From Streptomyces sp. NBC_00178 (lineage in GTDB: Bacteria; Actinomycetota; Actinomycetes; Streptomycetales; Streptomycetaceae): a stretch of DNA of 64,000 nt. The notes under the pieces were generated by a model. That model was not told the DNA's origin. It ran no database searches and saw nothing but the letters and a program-made list of their open reading frames with translations. The stretch is from assembly GCF_036206005.1 (NCBI RefSeq), contig NZ_CP108143.1, positions 868,001 through 932,000 on the forward strand. Direction: 5' to 3'. This document shows, piece by piece, positions 1 through 8,106 of this stretch. The translations under genes and the position numbers were made by a program. Position 1 is the first letter of the stretch; each line of letters starts with the position of its first letter.

Positions 1-141
1 GTTCATGGACCCCGGCAGTATCGTCCCTCCCATGTACACACCAACAGATGGCAACACAGACGTAATGAAAGTTTTTGATCACCGCCCGGTGGAAGGTGTT
101 AGGACGGTCTGCAACACAACCAAGTGCTCCTGGAGGTAGTT
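1..141. promoter_or_regulatory. Divergent promoter region at the left edge
   Basis: On the + strand TTGATC (75-80) and TTAGGA (99-104) are 18 nt apart and form a vegetative-type promoter for the DUF305 gene. On the - strand TTGGTG is followed 16 nt later by GATACT, ending a few bases before an ATG at 6-4, so a leftward leaderless gene may begin at the very edge. Only two of its codons lie inside the window, so it is not called as a gene. Confidence 0.45.
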
Positions 142-807
142 GTGCTGATACCCCGTCGGATGGCGCGCCTGCGCTCCGTCGCCCTGGTGGCCGTCCTCTC
201 GGCCGCGCTGTTCGCGAGCGGGTGCGACGAGGACGGCGGCGACGGTGCGACGAAGTCCGCCGCGGACAGGGGCCCCTCGGTCATCGCTCCCGGGAAGCCG
301 GGGGAGCCCGCCCGGACGCTGTCGCCCGACGAGGCCGCCGAGGCCGCCGGGGACGACACCCCGAACTCCGCCGACATCAGATACGCGCGGATGATGATCG
401 AGCATCACCGGCAGGCGCTGGTGCTCACCGCGCTCGTGCCCGAGCGGGCGCGGTCGGGCTCGGTCGAGCGGCTCGCCCAGCGGATTTCCGCCGCCCAGAA
501 GCCGGAGATCGCCGCCATGGAGGGGTGGCTGAAGAACAACGGTGCCGACGACCGCGAGGAGACCCATGAGCATTCCTCGATGCCGGGCATGGCGACCGAG
601 GCCCAGCTGGCCGACCTGCGCGCGGCGCGGGGCCAGGCGTTCGACACGCTCTTCCTGCAGCTGATGATCACTCACCACCAGGGGGCGGTCACGATGGCCA
701 CCGAGGCCCTCGCGGACGGCAACAACGTGCTGGTGGAGGAGATGGCCAACGACGTCGTGGCACAGCAGACCGTCGAGGTCGAGCGCATGCGGGCGCTGAT
801 GACCTGA
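142..807 (+). CDS. DUF305 family lipoprotein
   Basis: Probable extracytoplasmic lipoprotein of 221 residues. A hydrophobic N-terminus ends in a lipobox (FASGC), followed by an acidic linker. The DUF305 domain shows its two characteristic His-rich helices, ARMMIEHHRQA and LMITHHQGA, separated by about 90 residues. The family forms ferritin-like helical bundles thought to bind metal (often copper), but the function is not firmly established. I chose the GTG at 142 because GGAGG lies 5 nt upstream; ATG 160 is in frame but too far from it. It is a single-gene unit facing an ArsR regulator, which may hint at metal response, but nothing in the sequence proves this. Confidence 0.85.
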   Translation: MLIPRRMARLRSVALVAVLSAALFASGCDEDGGDGATKSAADRGPSVIAPGKPGEPARTLSPDEAAEAAGDDTPNSADIRYARMMIEHHRQALVLTALVPERARSGSVERLAQRISAAQKPEIAAMEGWLKNNGADDREETHEHSSMPGMATEAQLADLRAARGQAFDTLFLQLMITHHQGAVTMATEALADGNNVLVEEMANDVVAQQTVEVERMRALMT

Positions 808-833
808 ACCGTGCCGGGGTCGCGGGCGGGGGC

Positions 834-1217
834 TCAGCTCTCGCCGTGGCGCCGGGCCTGGAGGGTGGCCGCCCCGAGGACGCTGTCCAGCAGCCCGGGG
901 AACAACGCGTCCAGGTCGTCCACCCGCACACAGTTCAGCTTCGCCGTGCCGCGGTAGAACTGGCTGACGACGCCGCTCTCGCGGAGCACCCTGAAGTGGT
1001 GCGTCAAGGTGGACTTGGACACCGGGAGGTCGAAGCGTGAGCAGGCCAGTTCGTCGGCCGCCCCCGCCAGCTGGCGCACGATCCTGAGCCTGATCGGGTC
1101 GGAGAGCGCGTGGAGCACTCCCTCGACGCGGATCTCCTCGCGCGAGGGGTGGGCGAGGACGCGAGCGGCGTTCGGCGTCGGCGTCACGACGGCTCCACTT
1201 CGGACGGGGGACTCCAT
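834..1217 (-). CDS. ArsR-family winged-helix transcriptional regulator
   Basis: DNA-binding regulator of 127 residues. The central winged helix reads LSDPIRLRIVRQL followed by the recognition segment VSKSTLTHHFRVLRESG, typical of ArsR/SmtB proteins. One Cys (ACSRF) lies before the recognition helix, but the classical ELCVCDL metal motif is absent, so the signal could be a metal, an oxidant or none. The gene lies 21 nt downstream of the methyltransferase gene in the same orientation and is probably co-transcribed with it. No well-spaced ribosome site precedes ATG 1217, so the start is the least certain part. Confidence 0.85.
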   Translation of the reverse strand: MESPVRSGAVVTPTPNAARVLAHPSREEIRVEGVLHALSDPIRLRIVRQLAGAADELACSRFDLPVSKSTLTHHFRVLRESGVVSQFYRGTAKLNCVRVDDLDALFPGLLDSVLGAATLQARRHGES

Positions 1218-1238
1218 TGTACGAGGGTCATCGAACTC

Positions 1239-1970
1239 CTATTCCGGGACCGCTGCCACCACGAGGCGGGCGCGCGGGCTCCCGTCCGGTCTCCGGCCGA
1301 GGCTCTCCAGCGGCAGGAGCCGGGTTCCGAAGCCCGCGCGGGAGAGATCGGCCAGGACCCCCGGCAGCGGGAACGTGCGGTAGTACATGATGAATCGCGG
1401 GCGCAGGAGGGCGTTGCGCACCCTCATGGCCGCATCGAAGCCGAACAGCGACCAGTAGGCCCGGGAACCGACCGCGGGCGGCGCGCCCACCGGGAAGACG
1501 AACAGTCCGCCCGGCCTCAGGGAGGCACGCACCTGGGCGAACAGACCGGGGCGTTCCGACGGCAGGAAGTGCCCGAAAGCTCCGAGGCTCACGGCCAGGT
1601 CGAAGACCGGCCGGAACGGCAGGGCCCGCGCGTCCGCCCGCACCCAGCCGACGTCGGGGCCGCCGCCGCCGGCCGGGTGCGATGCCCCGGCGACGGCGAG
1701 CATGCCCGCGCTGAAGTCGACGCCGGTGACGCGCTCCGTGCACAGACCCCGCAGCACGCCCACCCCGGCGCCGGTGCCGCAGCAGACGTCGAGGCCGCTG
1801 CCGAAGGGCCCCAGGGGCCGCACCGCGTCGGTGACGGCGTCGAGGACCCGGTCCGGGGTGCGGTACGGCGTGAGGTCGAACTTCGGGGCGAGCAGGTCGT
1901 ATCCGCGCATCGTCGAGGAGAGCGCCTGTACGGCCAGTTCGCGGAGCGTGGGGCCCTGCGGAGTGGACAT
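1239..1970 (-). CDS. Class I SAM-dependent methyltransferase
   Basis: Cytosolic methyltransferase of 243 residues. Motif I is clear (GLDVCCGTGAGVGVL, about residues 54-68), followed by an acidic strand end (VTGVDFSAGML) and a DARALPF motif, all usual in Methyltransf_11/25 proteins. The substrate cannot be inferred. I start at ATG 1970 (MSTPQG) because the upstream extension has Arg/Ala-rich noncoding character. It lies 28 nt beyond the OYE reductase gene and ahead of the ArsR gene, so reductase, methyltransferase and regulator may be one leftward unit. Confidence 0.85.
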   Translation of the reverse strand: MSTPQGPTLRELAVQALSSTMRGYDLLAPKFDLTPYRTPDRVLDAVTDAVRPLGPFGSGLDVCCGTGAGVGVLRGLCTERVTGVDFSAGMLAVAGASHPAGGGGPDVGWVRADARALPFRPVFDLAVSLGAFGHFLPSERPGLFAQVRASLRPGGLFVFPVGAPPAVGSRAYWSLFGFDAAMRVRNALLRPRFIMYYRTFPLPGVLADLSRAGFGTRLLPLESLGRRPDGSPRARLVVAAVPE

Positions 1971-1998
1971 CGCGGTCAGCGTACCGACAGCGGTGGCG

Positions 1999-3099
1999 TC
2001 ACACCGCCCGGCCGTACTGATCGGGCGTGCGGACCTCGCCGCCGAGCTCCCTCGACGCCCTGCGGGCGAAGTAGGGGTCGCGCAGAAGTGCACGGCCGAG
2101 CAGGACCGCGTCCGCACCTCCGTCGGTGACGATCTTCTCGGCCTGGACCGCGTCGGTGATCAGTCCGACGGCCGCGACCGGGAGGCCGGTCTCGGTGCGT
2201 ACGCGTTCGGCGAACGGCACCTGGTAGCCGGGCTCCACGGGGATCCGCGTGTTCGGCGCCAGTCCGCCGGTCGAGACGTCCAGGAGGTCGACTCCGTGCG
2301 CGAGCAGCAGACGGGCCAGGCGGACCGTCTCGTCGGCGGTCCAGCCCTCGCGTGCGTCGTCCGCGTTCTCGGTCAGCCAGTCGGTCGCGGAGATGCGGAA
2401 GAACACCGGGAGTTCCTCGGGCCACACCGCGCGCACCGCGTCGACGACCTCCAGGGCGAGACGCGTGCGGTTCTCGAAGGAGCCGCCGTAGGAGTCGGTG
2501 CGGTGGTTGCTGTGCGGGGACAGGAACTGGCCGATGAGGTAGCCGTGCGCACCGTGGACCTCGGCGACCTGGAAGCCCGCGGCGAGCGCGCGCCGGGCGG
2601 CCGCCGCGAAGTCGTCGACGATCTTCTTGATGTCGTCGACGGTCAGCTCGGCGGGTGCGGGGTCGCCCTCGTCGTACCCGAGAGGACTCGGGGCGACCGT
2701 CTGCCAGCCTCCGGGCTCGCCGGCCCCGATGGGAGTGCCGCCGCGCCAGGGCAGATCCGTCGAGGCCTTCCGCCCGGCGTGCGCGAGCTGGATGCCGGGG
2801 ACCGTTCCCTGGCTCAGGAGGAAGTCGGTGACGCGCCGGAACGCCTCCACCTGCCGGTCGTTCCAGATACCGAGGTCCGAGGGGCTGATCCGCCCCTCGG
2901 GACTGATGGCGGTGGCCTCCGTCAGGACGAGTCCCGTGCCGCCCACCGCGCGCGCCGCGTAGTGGGCGAAGTGCCAGTCGTTGACCGTGCCCGCGTCGGG
3001 CCCGGAGGCCTCCGCGCTGTACTGGCACATCGGAGCCATCCAGACACGGTTGGGGACGGTCAGCGACCTCAGGGTGTAGGGCTCGAAGAGTGCACTCAC
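1999..3099 (-). CDS. NADH:flavin oxidoreductase, old yellow enzyme (YqjM-like)
   Basis: FMN-dependent ene-reductase of 366 residues that reduces activated C=C bonds. The TIM-barrel fold starts with LFEPYTLRSLTVPNRVWMAPMCQYSA, whose Cys and Tyr match the redox-sensing residues of YqjM. QLAHAGRKAS and the substrate-binding pair in HGAHGYL, then SPHSNHRTDSYGGS, complete the signature. The length is normal for the YqjM class. GTG 3099 is preceded by GGAG at a suitable distance. YqjM-type enzymes are often induced by electrophiles. A pair of 12-bp direct repeats lies about 80-110 bp upstream and could be the binding site of an unseen regulator. Confidence 0.93.
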   Translation of the reverse strand: MSALFEPYTLRSLTVPNRVWMAPMCQYSAEASGPDAGTVNDWHFAHYAARAVGGTGLVLTEATAISPEGRISPSDLGIWNDRQVEAFRRVTDFLLSQGTVPGIQLAHAGRKASTDLPWRGGTPIGAGEPGGWQTVAPSPLGYDEGDPAPAELTVDDIKKIVDDFAAAARRALAAGFQVAEVHGAHGYLIGQFLSPHSNHRTDSYGGSFENRTRLALEVVDAVRAVWPEELPVFFRISATDWLTENADDAREGWTADETVRLARLLLAHGVDLLDVSTGGLAPNTRIPVEPGYQVPFAERVRTETGLPVAAVGLITDAVQAEKIVTDGGADAVLLGRALLRDPYFARRASRELGGEVRTPDQYGRAV

Positions 3100-3164
3100 G
3101 GGGGGCTCCGATTCATCGGGACGCGACGGGGGCGGCCGGCCGGGACGCACCCGGTCGCCACTTC

Positions 3165-3204
3165 GTACGAGAATCACCGTACTACGAGAGTTACCGTACT
3201 ACGA
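3165..3204. promoter_or_regulatory. Direct repeats, candidate operator of the OYE gene
   Basis: The 12-mer ACCGTACTACGA occurs twice (3176-3187 and 3193-3204), 17 bp start to start, with a further GTACGA at 3165-3170. The region is upstream of the reductase start, where a promoter is expected. GTAC-rich repeated sites are compatible with HxlR- or MarR-type redox regulators, but that is inference. Confidence 0.45.
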
Positions 3205-3243
3205 CGAGCGTCGGATTATGAAGCCGCGCGACGGCCGCCCCGG

Positions 3244-3645
3244 TCAGCTCCCCGGGCGCAGCCGGCGCCTCAGCCCGATGTCGGTCTCGGCCGAGTAGAC
3301 CTGGCTCCAGCTGCGTCCGGCTCCCGATGTCCACGTCACCAGGACGTTCGCCCCGTCCGGCTTGACCGACTCGACCGTCATGGTCCGGTTCCCGTCGCGC
3401 ACGTCGCCGCGCAGCAGTTCACCGGCCTTGACCGTGACGGGCTCCGACCTGGTGTTCTCCGCCTCGGCCGCCACGGCGACGAGCGCCGCGGCCAGTTCCC
3501 TGGCCACAGCCGGGGAACACGTCCAGGAGGCGCGTACCGCGGGTCCCTCCACCTGGATGCCGACCCGTGCGGGCCCGTCCTCCGGGCCGGGGGCGATGCC
3601 GAGCACCACCTCTCGGCCGTCGGTGTCCTGGACCTCGACGCTCAT
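3244..3645 (-). CDS. Hypothetical protein (133 aa)
   Basis: I do not recognise this family. The protein is soluble, acidic and 133 residues long, with no signal peptide or membrane segment. An N-terminal half (EVQDTDGREVVLGIAPGPE...) is followed by an Ala-rich helix (VARELAAALVAVAAEAE) and a beta-rich C-terminal half containing VLVTWTSGAGRSW. ATG 3645 is preceded by a good GAGGAGAC ribosome site, which supports expression. It stands alone between the OYE gene and the GH3 terminator. Confidence 0.65.
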   Translation of the reverse strand: MSVEVQDTDGREVVLGIAPGPEDGPARVGIQVEGPAVRASWTCSPAVARELAAALVAVAAEAENTRSEPVTVKAGELLRGDVRDGNRTMTVESVKPDGANVLVTWTSGAGRSWSQVYSAETDIGLRRRLRPGS

Positions 3646-3771
3646 CCGTGTCTCCTCCTCGTCCCGCTCCGGCCGGCGGACCTCGGACCACCGGTCCTCA
3701 TGGAGTACCACGACGGGCAGGCCGGGCGGAATCCGAGGGCCCGTGACCCGGGCCGCCCGAAAGTTTCGACA

Positions 3772-3808
3772 GAGCCCCGCACCCCTTCGGATGACGGGTG
3801 CGGGGCTC
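3772..3808 (-). terminator. Terminator of the GH3 operon
   Basis: A 13-bp perfect inverted repeat (arms GAGCCCCGCACCC and its complement) with an 11-nt loop ends 7 bp beyond the GH3 stop codon. A short T-rich stretch (AAACTTTC) follows on the - strand. It would end the four-gene sugar operon. Confidence 0.75.
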
Positions 3809-3814
3809 CGCTCC

Positions 3815-6217
3815 TCACTCCTGGGCGCGCGGCGGTCCGAGCGACGTGGCGCACACCATGCGGCGCCGGTGATCGACGGTGCGCTCGGGTCCGGTGAGAC
3901 GCAGCCGCACGGTGTGCTTGACGTCCGCCGCGTCACTGGACGTGGCGAAGCGGAGTTCGAGGTCTCCCGGTTCCACGATCCGGCGCCCCGCGGTCCCGGT
4001 GAAGGAGACCAGGTCCGCGTGGAAGCGGAAGCCGACCGTGCGGGACTCCCCCGCGGCGAGCGGCACCCGGGCGTAGGCGATCAGCCGGGCCTCGGGGCGC
4101 GTGGTCTGGGCTACCGGGTCGTGGGCGTAGAGCTGGACGACCTCGGCCCCGTCGCGGTCGCCGGTGTTGCGGACCGTGATCGCGATGTCCGTCTCTCCGT
4201 CGGTGGGAAGCTCGGCCGGCACATCCGGGCCGGGCTCCCAGGCGAACGAGGTGTAGGACAGTCCGTGCCCGAACGGGTAGAGCGGGCTCGGGTCGAGGTT
4301 GCTCACCCCGTTGGCACGGCCCAGCGGGGGCTGGAGGTACGTCCACGGCTGTCCCCCGGGCCCCTCGGGGACGCCCAGCGGCAGACGTCCGGAGGGGTTC
4401 ACCCGGCCCGAGAGCACACCGGCGAGCGCAGGACCGCCCTCCTCGCCGGGAAAGAACGCCTGCACACAGCCCGCCAGCCGCGCGGCACGTCCGCCGAGCG
4501 CGTACGTACGTCCCGTCAGCAGGACCAGGACGACCGGGGTGCCGGTGGCCAGGAGTGCGTCCAGGAGTTCGCCCTGCCGCCCCGGCAGGGCGAGATCCGC
4601 CGCGTCACAGCCCTCTCCGGACGTGCCCCGTCCGAACAGCCCGGCCCGGTCACCGAGCACGGCGACGCAGACGTCGGCCCCGGCGGCCAGCGCGGCGGCC
4701 GCCTCGATGCCGGAGGTGTCCGTACCGTCCACCTCGCAGCCCTGGGCGTGGTCGACGCCCGCGCCCGGGAACTCCGCGCGCAGGGACTCCAGCAGCGTCG
4801 GAACCTCGATGCCCATCGGCGAGGCGGGGTGCTGGACCCCGACGTGGCTGGGGAAGGAGTAGCAGCCCAGCATGGCCAGGGGGTCGTCGGCGCGTGGTCC
4901 CACGACCGCGATCCGGCCGGTGCCGGTCAGCGGCAGAAGGCTGTCGGGGTTGGCCAGCAGCACACAGGACCTCTCGGCGAGCAGCCGGGCCAGGTCCCGG
5001 TTCCCGGGCGGGTCCAGGTCCACCGTGCCGCGCGCCCGTCCGGGCTCCACACCGTCGAGTGCGCCGGGCAGGACGGACGGGTCCGGGTCGAGCAGTCCGA
5101 GCGCGCACTTCTGGAGCAGGACGCGGTGCAGGGCGCGGTCCAGGAGTTCCTCCGCGACACGTCCGTCCCGCACGGCGGCGACCAGTTCGTCGCCGTAACT
5201 GCGCACGGTGGGCAGTTCGACGTCGACCCCCGCGGTCAGCGCGAGGCGGGCGGCGTCCCCGCGGTTCCCCGCCACCTTGTGCAGGGTCTCCAGGAAACCG
5301 ATGCCGAAGTAGTCGGCGACGACCGTGCCGGTGAATCCCCAGGTGTCCCGGAGGAGTCCGGTGAGCAGGGAGGGATCGGCGGCGGCGGGCACGCCGTCGA
5401 TCTCCGCGTAGGAGTGCATCACGGAGCGTGCGCCGCCTTCCAGGACGGCCATCTCGAAGGGCGGGAGGATCACGTCCGCCATCTCCCGGGCGCCCGCCCT
5501 GACGGGCGACAGGTTCCGTGCGCCGGCCGACGCGGAGTACCCCGCGAAGTGCTTGAGAGTGGCGACGATCCCGGCGGACTCGAGACCCCGGACGTAGGCC
5601 GTGCCGATGGTCGCGACCAGGTAGGGGTCCTCACCGATCGTCTCCTCGACCCGGCCCCAGCGCAGGTCGCGCACCACGTCCAGGACCGGCGCGAGTCCCT
5701 GGTGGACGCCCACCGACCGCATGTCGTGGCCGATCCGCCGGGCCATCTCCGTGACGAGGCCGGGGTCCCAGGCCGCGCCCCAGGCGAGCGGGACCGGGTA
5801 GGCCGTCGCACCCCAGGCGGTGAAGCCGGCCAGGCACTCCTCGTGGGCGAGTGCCGGGACACCGAATCTGCCGGCTGCGACGATCCTGGCCTGGGCGGTG
5901 GCCAGGGCGACGGCTCCGACGCCCGGGTCCACGGGAGCGGTGCCGAACGGCCGGGTGAGCTGGCCCAGTCCGCGGGTGGTGAGGTCCTCGAAGTCGACGG
6001 GGTCGACCATGTCGTTCTGGTGCGGCGCGACTCCGTCGCCCTCGGCGTCGGCACCCACCCAGATCCCGTACAGCTGGGCGGCCTTCTCCTCCAGCGTCAT
6101 CCGGGACGCCAGATCGGCCACCCGCTCCTCGGGGCTGAGCGACGGGTCGCGCCACGGTCCGTCCACGGCCGGGGACGGGTCGGCCGGACGGGCCTGCGGT
6201 GCGGGGTGGATTGCCAT
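3815..6217 (-). CDS. Glycoside hydrolase family 3 (BxlA-like beta-xylosidase/beta-glucosidase)
   Basis: Retaining exo-glycosidase of 800 residues without a signal peptide, so it acts on imported oligosaccharides. An N-terminal GH3 barrel carries GRVEETIGEDPYL and LKHFAGYS. The predicted nucleophile Asp is in GTVVADYFGIG (about residue 302). A GH3 C-terminal sandwich domain follows, then a fibronectin-III-like domain ending near LVSFTG. ATG 6217 is preferred over ATG 6238 because AGAGGAA precedes it; neither spacing is ideal. It is the last gene of a binding protein-permease-permease-GH3 operon, the order of the Streptomyces bxlEFGA xylobiose operons, so beta-xylosidase is the first guess. Specificity cannot be read from sequence alone. 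Confidence 0.93.
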   Translation of the reverse strand: MAIHPAPQARPADPSPAVDGPWRDPSLSPEERVADLASRMTLEEKAAQLYGIWVGADAEGDGVAPHQNDMVDPVDFEDLTTRGLGQLTRPFGTAPVDPGVGAVALATAQARIVAAGRFGVPALAHEECLAGFTAWGATAYPVPLAWGAAWDPGLVTEMARRIGHDMRSVGVHQGLAPVLDVVRDLRWGRVEETIGEDPYLVATIGTAYVRGLESAGIVATLKHFAGYSASAGARNLSPVRAGAREMADVILPPFEMAVLEGGARSVMHSYAEIDGVPAAADPSLLTGLLRDTWGFTGTVVADYFGIGFLETLHKVAGNRGDAARLALTAGVDVELPTVRSYGDELVAAVRDGRVAEELLDRALHRVLLQKCALGLLDPDPSVLPGALDGVEPGRARGTVDLDPPGNRDLARLLAERSCVLLANPDSLLPLTGTGRIAVVGPRADDPLAMLGCYSFPSHVGVQHPASPMGIEVPTLLESLRAEFPGAGVDHAQGCEVDGTDTSGIEAAAALAAGADVCVAVLGDRAGLFGRGTSGEGCDAADLALPGRQGELLDALLATGTPVVLVLLTGRTYALGGRAARLAGCVQAFFPGEEGGPALAGVLSGRVNPSGRLPLGVPEGPGGQPWTYLQPPLGRANGVSNLDPSPLYPFGHGLSYTSFAWEPGPDVPAELPTDGETDIAITVRNTGDRDGAEVVQLYAHDPVAQTTRPEARLIAYARVPLAAGESRTVGFRFHADLVSFTGTAGRRIVEPGDLELRFATSSDAADVKHTVRLRLTGPERTVDHRRRMVCATSLGPPRAQE

Positions 6218-6269
6218 GGCGGCAGGGGTTCCTCTCATGAGTGCGGTGGTCCGGGGCGGCGTCTGCGCT

Positions 6270-7169
6270 CTATTTGCCGCCCACCCCCATCAGTCCGTCG
6301 ATGAGGGCGCGCCGGGCGACGAGGTACACGGCGAATATGGGGACGACGGAGAGGACGATCGCCGCGAGCACCGCCGGGATGTTCACTCCGAACTGGGTCA
6401 TGAAGGTGAACAGCCCGAGCGTCAGGACGCGGTTCTCCTGCGACTGGGTCAGGATCAGCGGGAACAGGAAGCCGTTCCACGCCTGCAGGGCGGAGAAGAT
6501 CGCCACCGTGCTGATCCCGGCCCTGGACAGCGGGACGGCGAGCTGCCAGAGCATGCGGACGGGTGACGCGCCGTCCAGGGCCATCGCCTCGTACATCTCC
6601 TCGGAGACGTCGCGCATGGTGCCGCTGAGGACCAGGACCGCGACCGGCATCGCGAAGGCGGCGGTGGGCAGGATGACCGCCCAGAGGGTGTCGTACAGAC
6701 CGAGCTTGCCGATCATCAGGTACAGCGGCACGATCACCGCCTGGGCCGGGATCGCGACGCCCAGCAGGAACATCCGGAAGGCCAGCGACGAGAGGCGGCT
6801 GCGGGTGCGCACCGCCACGTAGGCCACCGGCACGGAGAGCACCAGGACGAGGGCGACCGTGGCGGCGGCGACGATCGCGGTGTTGCCGAGCAGTGCGGCG
6901 AAGCCGCTGTCCAGCACGGTCCGGTAGTTCTCGAAGGTCGGGTCGGCCGGAAGCGCGAGCGGGTCTCCGCCCAGCGCCTGGTCCTGCCGCATCAGCGACG
7001 CGGAGACCAGCGTGTACAGCGGTACCAGGACGACGACGAGCCAGATCAGCGAGCCGAGGCCGGCCACCGGGTTGCCGTGGGACCTTCGGCGGCGGACCGG
7101 GCGCGCCCCGCGGCCGGCGGCGGGCACCGGCCGGTGGGTGGGCGTGGCGGGACGGGTGTCGGTGGACAT
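6270..7169 (-). CDS. ABC sugar transporter permease, MalG type
   Basis: Inner-membrane subunit of 299 residues with six predicted membrane helices. The EAA loop that contacts the ATPase is visible as YEAMALDGASPVRMLWQLAVPLSRAG. The first 30 residues are cytosolic and Arg-rich (GARPVRRRRSHG). ATG 7169 starts 5 nt after the stop of the other permease, with GGAAGG upstream. No ATPase gene is in the operon; Streptomyces sugar importers usually share the distant MsiK ATPase, and that is the likely partner here. Confidence 0.92.
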   Translation of the reverse strand: MSTDTRPATPTHRPVPAAGRGARPVRRRRSHGNPVAGLGSLIWLVVVLVPLYTLVSASLMRQDQALGGDPLALPADPTFENYRTVLDSGFAALLGNTAIVAAATVALVLVLSVPVAYVAVRTRSRLSSLAFRMFLLGVAIPAQAVIVPLYLMIGKLGLYDTLWAVILPTAAFAMPVAVLVLSGTMRDVSEEMYEAMALDGASPVRMLWQLAVPLSRAGISTVAIFSALQAWNGFLFPLILTQSQENRVLTLGLFTFMTQFGVNIPAVLAAIVLSVVPIFAVYLVARRALIDGLMGVGGK

Positions 7170-7174
7170 GGGCG

Positions 7175-8104
7175 TCACATACCTTCCCGGGTGGAACGCA
7201 TGGCCCCGAACCCGCTGAAGCGGACCATGACCAGCGAGATGCCCGTGGCCACGACGACGAGCGCGGTGGCGATGGCCGCGGCGTAGCCGAGGTCGTACGT
7301 CTGGAAGCCGGTCCGGTACATCAGGTAGGGCAGGATCGTGGTGTCGGTGCCGGGTCCGCCCTTGGTCATGATGAGGACGGTGTCGAAGTACGTCAGCGAT
7401 CCGACGACCATCAGCACCGAGGACGTCGTGATCGTGTGACGCAGCTGCGGCAGCGTGATGTGGAAGAACTGCCGCACCATGCCCGCGCCGTCGATGGCGG
7501 CGGCCTGGTGGAGGACTTCGGGGATCTGGCGGGCACCGCCCTGGTAGATCAGTGTGTGGAAGGGCATGAACTGCCATCCGCCGACGAACGCCACCACGAG
7601 CAGGGCTCCGGTGGACGATCCCATGACGTCGGGATCGATGCCGAGCCAGGGCCCGATCGTCCTGATCACGCCGAAGTTCGGGTCCAGCAGGGCGTGGAAG
7701 AGCATCGCTATGGCGGTGGTGGAGAGCAGCAGCGGGACGAAGAAGACCGCCGACAGGAAGGCGCGGCTGCGTTGGCGACCCGCCGCCCAGACGCCCAGCA
7801 GCAGTGCCACCGGGGTCTGGAAGGCCCAGCTGACCGTGGTGAGCAGCAGGCTCAGCCATGCGGCCTGACCGAACTCCTTGTCCTGGAACAGCCGGGTCCA
7901 GTTGTCCAGGCCGGTCAGGGTCGGGGAGTCGAGCCCGTCCCACCGGCAGAAGGAGAGGCAGACGGCGATCGCCAGGGGCACGACCGCGAAGACGGCGAAG
8001 AAGAGGATGCCGGGGAGCGCCCAGGCGACCGGGGGGCGGCCGGTGTTTCCGGCGGCCGCGCTCCCGCCGCCGCGCCTCTTCGCGACCGGGGTGTGGGAGG
8101 ACAT
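7175..8104 (-). CDS. ABC sugar transporter permease, MalF type
   Basis: Membrane subunit of 309 residues. Helix one is ALPGILFFAVFAVVPLAIAVCLSF, and the EAA loop reads HQAAAIDGAGMVRQFFHITLPQL. ATG 8104 lies 2 nt after the binding-protein stop codon, indicating translational coupling. With the MalG-type partner it forms the pore of the importer. The upstream extension of the open frame overlaps the binding-protein gene and is not used. Confidence 0.92.
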   Translation of the reverse strand: MSSHTPVAKRRGGGSAAAGNTGRPPVAWALPGILFFAVFAVVPLAIAVCLSFCRWDGLDSPTLTGLDNWTRLFQDKEFGQAAWLSLLLTTVSWAFQTPVALLLGVWAAGRQRSRAFLSAVFFVPLLLSTTAIAMLFHALLDPNFGVIRTIGPWLGIDPDVMGSSTGALLVVAFVGGWQFMPFHTLIYQGGARQIPEVLHQAAAIDGAGMVRQFFHITLPQLRHTITTSSVLMVVGSLTYFDTVLIMTKGGPGTDTTILPYLMYRTGFQTYDLGYAAAIATALVVVATGISLVMVRFSGFGAMRSTREGM

Positions 8105-8106
8105 CG

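Noticed and set aside
1228..1230. ATG preceded by GGAG near the ArsR start
   Set aside because: It is out of frame with the ArsR coding sequence, so it cannot be the start.
3362..6304. A 980-codon open frame antisense to the GH3 gene
   Set aside because: It mirrors the GH3 coding strand, as expected at this GC content; it has no recognisable domain or ribosome site and the GH3 frame has all family motifs.
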